DNA of 64,000 nucleotides. It comes from Trichoplax sp. H2 (taxonomy: Eukaryota > Placozoa > Uniplacotomia > Trichoplacea). This document shows positions 52,005 through 64,000 of this stretch, piece by piece. The position numbers and the translations under genes are program-made. The number at the start of each line of letters is the position of its first letter. Position 1 is the stretch's first letter. Location: assembly GCA_003344405.1 (NCBI GenBank), contig NOWV01000005.1, positions 868,001 to 932,000 of the forward strand. Reading direction: 5' to 3'. A model generated the notes under the pieces. That model made no database searches. It saw only the letters and a program-made list of their open reading frames with translations, and was not told where the DNA came from.

Positions 52005-52024
52005 NNNNNNNNNNNNNNNNNNNN
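52005..52024. other. Assembly gap (20 N)
   Basis: Twenty Ns flanked by two copies of the same sequence. Confidence 1.
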
Positions 52025-52407
52025 TTGCTGTGATTCTGGAATGTATCTTTACAAATATATTGCTGTTCAGGCAATAAATTCCGAACTCATATATATACTA
52101 TCGTAGATGATTTTTGTTCATTGTGGTGCCATCTTATCACTACATTATACAGCACTTGCTAAACAAGGTTGAATTACTAATTGAAAATAACGACCAATGT
52201 CCACGATATACAAACTATTACACTTATTGATGTGGATTTTTTCTTATAAATAGCTTACCTATTCTATCAATATTACATATATATAGTGTATCTGGGGTAA
52301 TTCAATTTACTCTCCCTTTACTGTATTAGGCCAATGTCATGTTATTAATTTAAATTATGCCCTAGTTAATAAATATCTCGGAAGTATAGAACAAAACTAA
52401 TTTACAG
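52025..52407. repeat. Right copy of the duplicated segment beside the second gap
   Basis: Near-identical to 51570-52004 minus two 26-bp repeat units, with a few single-base differences (for example CTAACTGAAAAT versus CTAATTGAAAAT). It contains the 3' part of the final exon of pair member B out of context. Confidence 0.9.
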
Positions 52408-53064
52408 TATCCTCAAGTATACTTATGGCTCTCTTCTTCTGTAGGAAAAATCAAACTGTATATTTCTCATTTCACTTAAAGGATTAACCATAGAGCTATA
52501 GTTGAATTTAACTGCTAAACTTTACCATGATAGCATATGTTTTGAACACGATCGTTTTATGGGTGTTAATAACCAATAAGATTATGAATCGTAGTCCAAC
52601 TGTAGCAATCATTTTTATTGATAACCACGGTGATATAAAAAATCGAAATAAAAATAATGGATAGTTTTAAAGCTATACGAAAGCCATTATCATGTCTTTC
52701 CTTAATCATCTCTCCTATTAATTATTTATAAGGAAAATAGACGTGACATTATAAAGTAGTTCCATAGACACGATATCTAGATTTGTAATGATAGCATACT
52801 GACCATGAGTAATCGATAAGTATTATGATCACCTCTAGTACATCGATTAATTACTGTATCACTTAGACCTAGTGATATCTCCAAAACAAGTTAAATACTA
52901 TAAATTAACTATTAGTTAAATAATAGCATCGTAGAGTTGGTCATAAATTATTCATGGAACGAAGTAACAGAATTATAGTATGTATATATAAAATCCGACC
53001 ATTCCATCAACAATCACTATTTCTGGAAAACAATCATCCAAATACTTCAATTGTAAAAGGCAAA
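52408..53064. other. Convergent intergenic region
   Basis: AT-rich 3' flank shared by pair member B and GGPS1. Nothing recognised. Confidence 0.5.
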
Positions 53065-56000
53065 TTAACCCAGACTGAAAGCAACAGATAACTGTTGCAA
53101 TAACTGGCATAGTTCTTCATTGCCTCCTAGATTTTTAACTTCCTCCATAACTCTAAGAAAAAATTACTTTTATTAATCGTTTACGATACTAGATTGCTGC
53201 ATTAAAGATTTTAAGTTAAATGATAATTCAGTTTATGAAAGAAATAGAACGCACTGCACTGAAAGACCCCGCAAGATTTCTCTTGTATACGAGAACGAAC
53301 CAACCTAGATTGACATAAATAGGTCAAGCTTTGATATCCTACTTTGAAAGTTATTAGTTGAGCCAAGAAATAATCGATAAAAAAGCATATTATAATGAAA
53401 GTTCCTAATCACCTTTTCTAATAGTTCCACGCAAAATTGCTTCACATGATCGTCCGTAGTACGTTGTCTAACGATATCTATGATATTGTTAAGAATAGTA
53501 TTTCCGAAATAGTAAAGTTTTCAACGCAATACTCGTAGTTCGATAGTTTATAAGGATACTTAGAACAGTGTTTCTTCCTGTTTCAGTATGCGCTGCATGT
53601 ATTATTGGAAAGGAGAATTTTCCTTCCGTTAAATCTTCACAAAAGCTTTTATTTTTTGAGTACTAAAAATATATCAATAGTCATGATTAGTATCGCTATA
53701 ACCATTACGGCAATAGTGACATGAACAGTAACGTTTGTTATACTTGTGTAGATTGTAGATTTGCATAGTCGTCCCCAATTTGAAAAAATAAACTGAGATA
53801 ATTGAGTAAGGGAGTAAAATTTCTGAAATAAAAGGAGAGAAATGATGTATATCTATTAATCTGATAGTATGATACATCATTATTCCTGATACTTATCGAT
53901 GAATATCATACCGTTTATTTTCGCTAAACAGCTGCATCAAATTTACAGCTAGGCGAAAGAGTCCACCAGTTTCTTGATAAAAAATTGCAATTTATTTGAA
54001 AATAATAGACGTACTATCAGTCTCTATACAGCAGTATGATAATATCACATGTACAAAATCGTTATCCTGATATTACTTTTATTGACCATCATTTTATATT
54101 CTTCTTCGCTTGGGCAATTGTGCGAATCTCTCCACAAAATATCTAAACCCTGCCCCTGATGCAACTCCAACATTTCCTCTATTTTATAATCGAAGCAAAC
54201 ATAAGCTAATCAGTGAAAGACTTTAAAACTAGATGGGTTATAAATTTTTGCCCTATTTTTTATCAAAATAATATACTCTAGCTAATTAGTGCTGTATTGA
54301 ATATAAATTTTATATCCTAGGATACCCATGATCGCATTTCATGCTTTACCGGTAAATATTTTTACTCCATCGGGGTGGTTTAGAGATAAAATTTCATGCA
54401 TTGCCTTAAAGTAGACATAATTGGCAGCATTGATTGTTTGAGCAAGTCCAAAGATCTGATGTGCTACTGGGACCCCTCGGCGTAACTTTGAATTATCTTC
54501 GATATCATCAATACTAAATTGATTTAAAAGTAGACGTAGGTATATCTACCTCAATTGTTTCTGATACCTCTCAAATAAGGTGTAATATGGTAAACAGTTG
54601 AGATCATTAGTTATAGAACGATTATACTTACAGTAAGCTTGCATTATGCAACATCTGCACTACAGAACTGATAGCTGCTAACTTATCCTCTGGTATTTGT
54701 AGCCAGTTGTTGAATGCCTACAATAACATTATAATCATAATCAATATGCATACATGGAACGTCAGTGACAATGTTCGCTTCTTCATTAATTTATACGACC
54801 ATACCTTACTTACACAGCGGCTGTCTACTGTAAATTAGCGTCTATTCACTAATATATCAGACTTTTCGAAAAAACTAATATATATCGAATACAATAAGAT
54901 TTATACCCTAGCAATGATATTTCATTTCTAATACAGTCAAGTATCTTACAGCATTAATAGCAAGACTGCAAACTAGTGTCGCTTTTATTTATGATATTTA
55001 GGAAATCTTTAAAAGATTCTACTCGTAAGCATGTGTGACCTGTCATAAAGTCTTCATTATTTTAAAATTTGCAGTTGGCAACGTATAAAAAGCCAATGGA
55101 AAATTGCGTAGTAATGCGATTACTAATTTTTCAGATTGTAACGAATCTTAAAGCTAGTTTGTATCAAATGTGCTAATATTCTACTACTGAAGAGCTAGGA
55201 AATTACAAAAGCTTACTGGTAATTTACTAAGTACAGTAGTTACAGATCATAACATTCTTATCAATGGACTTTGTACCTTATAAGGTAGTTGTAAGCGACT
55301 ACTACTGTAAATTACACATCTCGTAACCTGAATAGAAAATATAGTAGTAATTCATCGCTCATTCTCGAAATATGTGAACAATTTGTGGCTTTATTCTGCT
55401 ACATATTATTTATTCTTCTTACATCAAGATGTTCAGAATTCATTCTGAACTATACGTACTTGAATCAGTTTGACACGAATCTCTTTTCCTGGAATCTGGA
55501 CGATATATTGATACGGCTCCAAGCAAGCCTAAATTGAAACGAATTTCAAAACATTAATTTATTCGTATACGTAGTTGGGTGGCAAATAAAAATTACATCA
55601 TCGTACGAATATTATTAATAGATTATCTCAAAATTTTAAAATCCAACTGATAATACAACCTATTGATATGTATCATCAAGAAAATCACTTGCCTATAGCC
55701 TTAAAATAAGACATATTTTCAAGATACAAATGAGTAGTAAATGTTGTGTAGTATACTAATAGCATAATTGACCTACAGGTAAAAATACCATATCAATAAT
55801 TGCAATCGGTCAATTCTCTACACCTCAATGTCGTCATCATGGTACGATTGTAATAATTTCCTTCAGCGAAAATTAGCATTTCAAGTGTAGAACATTTTAT
55901 GGTAAAGCGCTCGCTTTAGAGGCCATAGTAAAAGTTATAACTACTGAAGCTGCAAGAAAAAAATCTCAACCAAAAACTCTGTAGGCACTAAGCAGTGGAA

Positions 56001-56217
56001 TAAACGATCGATACTCGTACGTTGGTATATAAACATAATATATGTGGCTATGCTAATGCCAGATTAAAGATGATAGTAACATTAAGAATAAGTTGATTTC
56101 GAGTTGTAGTACATATATCTACTATAGCATACTGTATCTATTTGTACTCATAAGATTGTCATTTAAATTTACCTCATCTTTATCCGGGGTAAACAAACCA
56201 TCATCAACTGCTATCAT
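53065..56217 (-). CDS. GGPS1: Geranylgeranyl diphosphate synthase
   Basis: It makes C20 geranylgeranyl-PP from farnesyl-PP and isopentenyl-PP for protein prenylation. Complete 11-exon model, 298 aa (human 300): 56217-56173, 55528-55460, 54717-54632, 54513-54350, 54178-54077, 53972-53912, 53822-53744, 53662-53560, 53477-53413, 53304-53268, 53150-53065. Seen: [39 protein letters not shown] with the first Asp-rich motif DDIED (69-73), [60 protein letters not shown] (188-198, second Asp motif), [41 protein letters not shown] and [12 protein letters not shown]. Human has FFQIRDDYANL; the Arg is Gly here. The exons of 37 and 86 nt near the end were placed using the human ending and a GAG|TT acceptor, and are slightly less certain. 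Confidence 0.94.
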
Positions 56218-58860
56218 GGTTACACTTATGCAAGTAAGTCTAACGATACGTTAACTGCAATAAAATTAGCCCCTAAAATGTGGGTATTCCCAAAATGAAT
56301 TCTTTACAGCAAGTAAAGGAGGTAAGATCTTGGCTTATCTATTGTAGTTAAATTAAAGCAGTTTACGCGTATTACTACAACAGACTATATCAGTCAACAA
56401 GGGGTAGCTTGAATTTTATAAGATGGTAATGTAGCGCTGTTTGACAAATATAACACTACAGTATGAAGAAATTGTTGTGATATTCAAATTTGAGAAGGGA
56501 TAACAATTGGTGGCCGTAAAACTACGCCGGAACAAGATCAAATCAACAGGGTAAAAGCAATGTTAACTTAAGGTGATGCGAATATACGTATGCTAAGCGA
56601 TGCCAGTCAATTCAGACACCATCCACTACCACATCTAATGATCAAAGTGAGACTGCGATTTATACAAGCATCCTCATAGATAATCTATTCTGTATGTTGA
56701 TTGGATGGATGGATAAGCAACGGTCATGAATAACAAGACTACGTATTGTTTTAGAGAATTTGATGAGAAAGGTCAATCTCTTTTTGGCCCGAGGCATCAA
56801 ATCAATTTCAGTCATTGAATTGAAGTATAGACTCAATAAAAAAGTTGATGTTTTATTTACAGCCCGCATAGTTTTATTAAAGAAATATCACTCATCTATA
56901 GAATACGGTAAATAAAATAGAATAAATACGTCTACTTGACTACAAGTGTCTATTCAATGATTGATTGGATCAATTTCAAAATACTGACCAATCCATACGT
57001 AATTATCCTGTTTTTACTTTCTCATCAATCATTCGTAGGCCATGCCCTCTCTTAACAGGCTGTGTATAAAAGTGTTGAAAGTGATTTCTTGGCGTAAGTT
57101 TAGTGTCATTCAGCTAGTTTAACATACAGGAAGACAACAACACCATGACTCATGCTGCCTTGCATTTCAACAACATACATATTCTAGTTGCGTTTCGTTC
57201 CATGCATGAAGTTTATTGCTGTACTCTTCTACTATGGACATTATCATGTACAAATGTGCCACTGCAAGTGGATTGCATTTTATATTGGAAAGTACAACGT
57301 TGTCAGATTTCTTTTCGCTTGCCGTGGCAATTGACTTGTACAAATGGTGATGATAATAATATCCTATCATTGCGTAGCATGTTATCATCACTGTCGCATT
57401 AATCAGTCACTTTGTTGTTTGCGCTATTGGAGTCTACTGTTGACAGTCAAGTTACCAACTGGGCTAGCGATGTTCATACGAGTTCAAGCATTGACAACAA
57501 AGATTAGTCTTTTTTATTACTGTTGATTTGTAAACGAATGGAATCTTGGATTTCTTACCCGTTCGCTTATGGCAGAGTTATGAGTAGAATCGTTGCTTGA
57601 TACATTCGGATGATTTTCTCTTATTTTATACTTAAGGCTTGACAATTGGAATGGCAAATTCAGCTCCGAGTTGGTTTTTGCCTCCGTCATTTTAGTGACT
57701 GACGTGATTGTTGTAGCGACCTGTTTCACACGATCGACAGGTTATGCGAGTCTGCACTATACTCCCATCATACACTGAGTTAGGTATGGCATACAGTAGA
57801 GCGAATGAATCAGGCGTCGGTGACCTGTACTGTGGTACGTACAAGTATCGCTGCATAGATGACGTCATCCACTCTGTTCAATACTGAAATTGCGATGATA
57901 GGGCTCTGTGTCAATCTCCTATCTTTGCTATACTGCCGCAGCATTTATTGTAATATGTTTCAGTGCCTACATAGCAGTGTCGCAAACACAAACTTCCTTA
58001 TACCCAGATCTAGCTTTATATACGAATGATAAATTACTTCGATGATGGTTCCACTGCTGAAACGCAAATAGCTTCCTATTTGGAAATATTGAACTTAGTT
58101 TTGCTTATGAGAGAGGGTAAAATCATTTTGCAAGTTCGATACCACTACAAATGGCTGTTTATGGTGTCACGATAGATGGATTATAACCCTATTCCATCGC
58201 ATTTTCATAAATCGGTAGTCAATGGATACAGTATGAGAATCCTTGCATGTATTTAATCAATGCTAATCATTTATACCATCTTTAGTTTGACATTAAAGAA
58301 CGCATCGATCTAACTGGATATATTGATATAAGCACCGTGCCGTGGACGCGTTGTATTTGTAGCTACATATAGGGACTGATTCACTGTTTAAAACCTAAAA
58401 TTAATTTACATTGCATTGCAATGATACACTTAGATGGTGCTCGTATAAAAGCTGCGGTTTTTTAATCCTCGAGTCAGCAGGATTGCACCCGATTAGTCAA
58501 TTTTTACATGGATCGATTATTCATTGAATCATGCTATATCCAATGTACAGTATTCATTTAATTATATTAAATCTACTTTGATAAGATTCTACGCATACGA
58601 TGGTTTATACAAGTTGATTCAAAATAATAATTTTGTGCAATTTCCGCAGATCCTGCTAGTGATTACCATCAATTTACAGTAACGCATATGCACAAACCTA
58701 AACCACCCAACTGGTAATTTACAGGTCCCCAACCTAGTCATATAAATATTATTAACTGCAAACAACGGGTCTGAATGGACTTTAAATAAGCTCTGCTTGA
58801 AACGGAAATTACAAATGATTCACAAAGTAGCAAAATAATACATTAAAAATCCACGTCTCG
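56218..58860. other. Intergenic region with one possible first exon
   Basis: This should contain the GGPS1 promoter (upstream of 56217). Competing open frames on both strands at 57145-57402 are not supported by splice signals or known families. No repeat seen. Confidence 0.4.
57559..57690 (-). CDS. Possible first coding exon, unknown gene
   Basis: ATG at 57690 opens 44 codons (MTEAKTNSELNLPFQLSSLK... then SSNDSTHNSAISER) that end at a good GTAAGA donor in phase 0. The composition is coding-like and hydrophilic. I could not find the following exon between here and GGPS1, so the gene may be incomplete, decayed or not real. Confidence 0.3.
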
Positions 58861-59132
58861 TTATTGTCGTAATTTAATCGATTCCGGTCGAGAAATGGTC
58901 AATAAAGACTGAAATTGAGAGTATTTTGCATATATTGAACGGATAGTTACATTAATAATACAATCCATAGGTAGTTGCATACTCTTAGGGTTAATTCTAA
59001 ATTCATGTAGAACTTCTTGGAGGCAATAGGGTATAACTTCACAAGCCTGAGTTTTGTTTCTTAAAAAAATGGCCTTGTCTTTATTAAGATTATGATACAA
59101 AGTAATGATCTTAATATACGGACATGATTATT
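58861..59132 (-). CDS. Orphan coding-like terminal exon
   Basis: About 90 codons open to a TAA at 58861, without an ATG at the start. The sequence looks protein-like: NLNKDKAIFLRNKTQACEVI, then YCLQEVLHEFRINPKSMQLP and FQSLLTISRPESIKLRQ. A possible AAG acceptor precedes it. No upstream exon was found before the coiled-coil gene at 59970. It may be a remnant or the last exon of a gene with a long intron. Not recognised. Confidence 0.35.
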
Positions 59133-59969
59133 CCTCTACAAGTTGAACAGAACATATGACGGTACATGTACAGCAACATTTTCTGCCATACCGAATGTTC
59201 CTGCAGACTGTATAACACTTCAATAGTACGATCATACTAATACCCACTATTACTTAGTCATATGTCATTTGTGTATAGAAATATAAAATATCTTGTAATA
59301 AAAATAAAGAGCTAAAATTTACTTTAGGAAAAATTATTTTACAGTAAGGAATAATTGCTTTGGTAGATTGGTACCATTGCTTTATCAAAGAATATAAAGT
59401 TATAAATGTTTTCTATCCTTCTAAATACAATATGTAATACAATTTACGTCGTTATGCTAAAAATAATGGCAATAATTACTTAGCTAGCGCTGTCGGCTTT
59501 TAAATAAATAGAACAACTTTAATATCATCTCAGTATTGAACCGAAGTCAGTTTATAGCGATATATAAAATTGTTATACTCATATCGTATAATGATATAAT
59601 TTGGCTAGTCTGCTTACATCACGGTTAAAATATCCTAGCGCCTTAACTGCAAACTAACTTTACCAAACATCTTGGATTGTCTTTTGATATATTTATAGGC
59701 TTGTTGGAGTTATTATCCTAGATGTCCCAGGTCAATTCTATTTTTGAGATCTTACAACGCAACTTCTGTAGAAATCAAATATTTACACTGTAGTTGAAAC
59801 AGATAAACATATACCAGTTGCTTTATAATAATACGTAACTTAATAATTTGAACAAATTATCTGATGCTGATATGCAATAAAAATGAAGATATCATTAATC
59901 AATGTTAGAGCAAATATGATCTGAAATCATTACCAGAAAATACACCATGCTTAATCCATCGACTCATAA

Positions 59970-62900
59970 TTAAATCGGCTGCAAGACCGTATAATCCTCC
60001 GATTTTGTGCCTATACGTTGCAATCGATTATGTTCCTATAGCAATAATAAAAACAGTCAGAAAATCGTAACTTGATTTACTTATGATAAGGAAAACAAGC
60101 TATCTTAATAATTATAATCTTTAAGTAAAGTAAATAATATTACTCTTTCTTTATTATCAATAATATTCTATGTTATAAATCAGTAACCTGGTTCATTAAA
60201 CTTTAAAAATTTCAAGTTACGTCTCAATTTCGAAAAATATAATTTATGTACCGTACTACTAATAAAATACATGCTTATAACTACATTTAGCTTAAGATAT
60301 TTACCCTCTCTTCCTCTACTAGAAGATGTTTGTCTTCCTCTGCTCGAAGTCTATGATGATGTAACAGTTTTTGGCTTTCATTTCTTGCATGGAAATGCTA
60401 TTGAAAGCATCAATTGCACGATTTATTAATACGCTTAAAGTTATATAACTATTATTTACACTTAATCAAGCCAATTCCTTCATGTATAATTTCCTTGTAT
60501 TTTTCCGGAATGATTAGCTATCAAATACTACACTAGTTAAATCTTTACGATATATTCTACTGAATAATACAGCGATATACAGTAGTTTATTATACCTTAT
60601 CGCGTTCACTTGCTTGCTTTCTTATTTGATGTTCTAGCTCTAGTTCCATCTTGCGCATTGCAGCCGCTGCGCGCTACATACAAACGATAGCGATTAATTA
60701 TGTCAAAATTATCATGGTCATATAGCGTAAGAGTAAATTACAAATTCGAACGAGATATAGCTATTGACACATAGAACTCAGATCATCATCGAAATATTAT
60801 GCATGTTGATACTTAAGTTAACTTAAGCTCGGTTCTATCGATCAATATCACTCGATTAAAATATCATACCCTTAATTTAGCTTCGTTATCTTCTTTTAAC
60901 AATATTAGATCTTTCATTAACTTGTTCTGAATTTGCTCCTGCTTTCGATACATACTACCGTGTTCCCTGACCTTTGTATACAAATTATATTCTGCAGCTT
61001 CCTCTTTAGTGACAATCCTCTGCAATGGCGAACAATTTATTAATTAAACAAAGCTGAAATATTATAATTCCTATTGCAAAATTCCGTTATATTTTTCCTT
61101 ATAAATTTATTGGCTTGGCATTAATAATTCTACCTTCAATTGCTTTACAGCATCTTCATGCCGTCGTCTAGTACTATTGTAATTCCTCTCTTTCAACCTT
61201 TTTTGCCAATCATCTAGTTTTACTTGACTTCTCTGCTTTTTTCCACGAATTTGCATTTCTAAGACAGCGTTTCTTCGAGCCTCCACTTGCTAATTTTTGG
61301 ATTAAAACAATAACAAATATTCGCAAATAGTTAGATTCTTTAATTGCTTTACACGGTCGTATGGTATAGTTATGCCGCCAGAAATCAAAAGTTAATAAAA
61401 ATTATTACCTCGACTTTATCGATCATTTGTTGCCTTTTGGCTTCTCTAACTAAATATTCTGCGTTTTCTTGAGCCCTTCGTTGCGCTTGTGAATTACGTT
61501 GCAAGTTAGTACGAATATCAGTCATTGCTCTTCCTTCTGTTCTCCATAAATAGTAGACCGGTATAGCAAAGCAAAGAAAGCAATTGATCAGCAATGACTG
61601 AAAAAATAATTACTGATATACTAATGAGTGAAGGCTGACATACCATCGCGACTCTTCTCCGATAGAGACTCCTTCGCATTTCGAAGTTCGTTACTAAACC
61701 TTCTTTTATTAAAGTAGTACTGATTGGATACACTTTCCATAGTACTATAAATCAAAAAGATATCATTATAAATTCACTAATTAGTTAAGTAAGCTGTAGT
61801 AACACTCTACAGCCATCTTGATTTCTTTAATTATTTATTACTAGATAAATAATCTTATTCGTCTGATAATCTTTGTTTCAAGAAACTTAGTACAGGGGAC
61901 TAAAAGAAAACTTACGTATTAAACTAAGCAGTTCAAAATTAACGAATAATGGTATCCGAACAAGTGCATACAGTTAATTTAACTTACTTTAGATTTTTTT
62001 CAACTTCAACATCTTTATCTAAGCTATCCTATAATCAAAAATTTCATTCCCAAATTATTTGAATAAGAAATAAAAAGCGCTATAATTGACTTTACATTAT
62101 TAAATAGGCTAACAGCACAAAGCAAAAGTCGCTAAGATTAAAATAACGTACGCGAAGTTTCGATGATATAAGTTGCTTATGAACTCTAAAATAATGGCGA
62201 TAAATTAGATGACATCAATACAGAACGTAGTAGCTAATAAAATTAAAGAAAGATTAAAATTACTCTTGATCTTCCAAGATCTTCTTTCTACTTGCTTGTA
62301 GTTCCATATTGGTCGATAAAGATAAATCTGCGAGCTCTTGTTTTAGTTTAAATTGCTCTTCCTGTCATAATATGAATATTCGATCCAGATTAATTAATAA
62401 TCTGCTGTCTGAAGGTACTAATATTATCAAAGATAGCCGCCATTGCTTCACCTCGTTATGTTTAAATTTTTGCTGAAAGTCTGATGATAAATGTTCTAGC
62501 TCTTGCTCTTTCAATGCTAACTTAGCGGCTACTGCTTCGTACTTCCTTTTTAGCTCGTTTCTGTAATAATTTCATAATTATTATTATAAATGCTAACACA
62601 AAAACTAAAGCAATAGGCACATCAATTATTAATCGCATTTGTTATATCATATATATTCTAGATTCCATATCAAGAGCAAAAATATATTAAAAAACGTAAA
62701 ACTTACGATACTAATGTGTGCTTTCTTCCAGCGTCTTTAATTTTTTGAGAGAAGTTTATCCGATCGTTAATGGAAAATTTAGTATCCTATTAAATTAAAT
62801 TAAAAAGTACAAAAGTGATTAGATTAAAATATGAATAAGTCACTGAAATCAATATTAATTACCAATTTTTATTATTGTAAAGAATATAATACCTCGATCT

Positions 62901-63984
62901 TTAATCGATCATGCTGTCTTTTAGTACTAACTATTCGTTCATCATTTTCTCGAATCATTTGCTCTTCCGCTCGATCTTTCTTGCTAATTGCTATTAATAA
63001 ATTGAAGCAAATCAGATGTTATCTCACTAACTAATCCAATCTCTGAAATAAGAATTTTAATCATTCCACTTGAACACGAGAACGAACTATAAATAAATAA
63101 GATTTTTAACAGTCTCAAAAATATATTTTGTATCATTCACTAGCATAATTATTTTTCCCTAAAAATTATACTTTCAAGATAATAAAGCATATGAAATTTA
63201 ATCTTACTGACATCATATTCATCCATAATATATAGGATATTTCTACGATACAGTGATTTACATACACTTTTCAATAACTCTCATCGTTCTTCGCAATGTC
63301 TGTTGTGATTTGATGATATCTCCTTCAGCACGTTTTAATTCACGCTCTTCTTGTTTATGCTTCCACATATGATCTTCGATAGCTTTCATATGTTGTCCAA
63401 ACTGCTGTTCATGATCCGTCATTTGTTGACTCAAGCTGACAACATCTTTAGCACGCTTAGGATAATTTACATCATGGTGTACAATTTTCTTCTTGATCGT
63501 TTTAATATAACGCTCCGAATCTAGATATCCTAGAGGGCCGCCCTTCCTTTCTTGTTGTTGATCACTATTAAGATCGTGCAATATAGCATCGCAAAAATTG
63601 AAACGTTAACTACATTAAATTGTTCTGACGGCCGTACTATAGATACGGATATTACCAAGTCAAGTAAGAAAATAAATGAAGATAAAATTATTTCACATAA
63701 AGTATTTACTACCCTATTTTACTAGTTTAAGTTAGCATCACCACTGTGATTGCGCTATAATATTTTAATTGTTAATTGTCCTAACCACTGTACCCAGTAT
63801 CATAGGTGTAAACGTACCGAATAAAGTTGGGAAAATCATGTATTTCTTCTTCTTTGCTCTTTTTCTCCTTGGGAGGATCTTTTCTATACTTTGATACAAT
63901 TTCAGGCAATTCTTCAACATTAATAATTTCTAAATTTTTATACCGCTGATGTAAAAGCGGCTCACGACCGAACGTCAACACCAT
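59970..63984 (-). CDS. Long coiled-coil protein of unknown family, 549 aa, possibly ciliary or centrosomal
   Basis: Complete 14-exon model: 63984-63818, 63564-63268, 62983-62893, 62786-62707, 62560-62452, 62361-62264, 62023-61988, 61744-61644, 61536-61409, 61289-61134, 61019-60870, 60673-60596, 60397-60305, 60035-59970. The N-terminus (MVLTFGREPLLHQRYKNLEI) is globular, followed by KGGPLGYLDSERYIKTIKKK. From about residue 120 to 530 the protein is almost continuous charged coiled coil (KHKQEERELKRAEGDIIKSQ, REAKRQQMIDKVEQVEARRN, MYRKQEQIQNKLMKDLILLK, AMRKMELELEHQIRKQASER). It ends SEDYTVLQPI. Length and composition recall ciliary CFAP/CCDC proteins of 500-550 aa, but I cannot assign a specific one. 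All 14 exons close in frame, so the model is probably right even though the name is open. The start lies 16 bp from the window edge and could have upstream sequence. Confidence 0.8.
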
Positions 63985-64000
63985 GATTATAGTATGAAAT

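Noticed and set aside
57145-57402. Overlapping open frames on both strands (85 and 74 codons)
   Set aside because: Neither has splice partners or recognisable motifs, and at most one could be real; left unannotated.
1-64000. tRNA or rRNA genes, CRISPR arrays, operons, terminators
   Set aside because: No tRNA B-box-like or rRNA sequence was noticed on reading, and the gene structure is clearly eukaryotic. A covariance-model scan (tRNAscan/Rfam) would be decisive and was not possible.

Overview
This window is AT-rich animal nuclear DNA. Every recognisable gene is split by short introns with GT..AG borders (about 60 bp to 1.2 kb). The proteins are typical metazoan orthologues: WDFY3/Alfy, GAR1, CFAP96 (C4orf47), NUDT13, ribosomal protein eL34, an ELOVL6-type elongase and GGPS1, together with an NRF-6-like acyltransferase. 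Compact intron-rich genes, low GC and many cilia or basic cell-biology orthologues fit an early-branching animal. A placozoan (Trichoplax/Hoilungia type) is my best guess, by inference only. There are no operons, CRISPR arrays or prokaryotic signals. Gene models were built by reading splice sites by eye; each complete model closes in frame from ATG to stop across all exons.

Layout: 1-1992 (+) is the C-terminal WD40 part of a WDFY3-like BEACH protein that stops where the FYVE domain should begin. 3325-4897 is a duplicated segment around a 20-N gap. 5900-10889 (+) is a 676-aa NRF-6-type acyltransferase. 13072-16067 (+) is GAR1. 17248-19645 (-) is CFAP96, with an orphan two-helix membrane ORF just beyond its stop. 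21952-24112 (-) is NUDT13. 24.5-25.5 kb is a patch of palindromic repeats. 26015-27256 (+) is eL34. 29114-29902 (-) is an intronless ELOVL6-type gene. 31.9-32.3 kb is a minisatellite. 32505-33642 (+) holds the last two exons of an unrecognised gene. 33.7-41.6 kb is gene-poor and holds what may be a decayed retroelement. 41601-44412 (+) is a coiled-coil protein of unknown family. 46239-48506 (-) and 49847-51622 (+) are two small three-helix membrane protein genes, head to head. 53065-56217 (-) is GGPS1. 59970-63984 (-) is a complete 549-aa coiled-coil protein of unknown family.

The main discovery candidate is the head-to-head pair at 46.2-51.6 kb. The two proteins share little sequence, but their internal exons match in length and phase (48/48, 73/76 and 26/26 nt). 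This indicates an old inverted duplication of a small membrane protein that I cannot place in a known family. Other points of interest are the FYVE-less WDFY3 end, a Gly in place of the usual Arg in the second Asp-rich motif of GGPS1, an intact four-cysteine ribbon in NUDT13, very small coding exons (8, 14 and 26 nt), and two 20-N gaps flanked by allelic duplications that look like unmerged haplotypes.

The genes are mostly independent housekeeping units and do not form one pathway. GAR1 and eL34 serve ribosome production and translation. ELOVL6, GGPS1 and the acyltransferase act in lipid metabolism. CFAP96 belongs to the ciliary axoneme.
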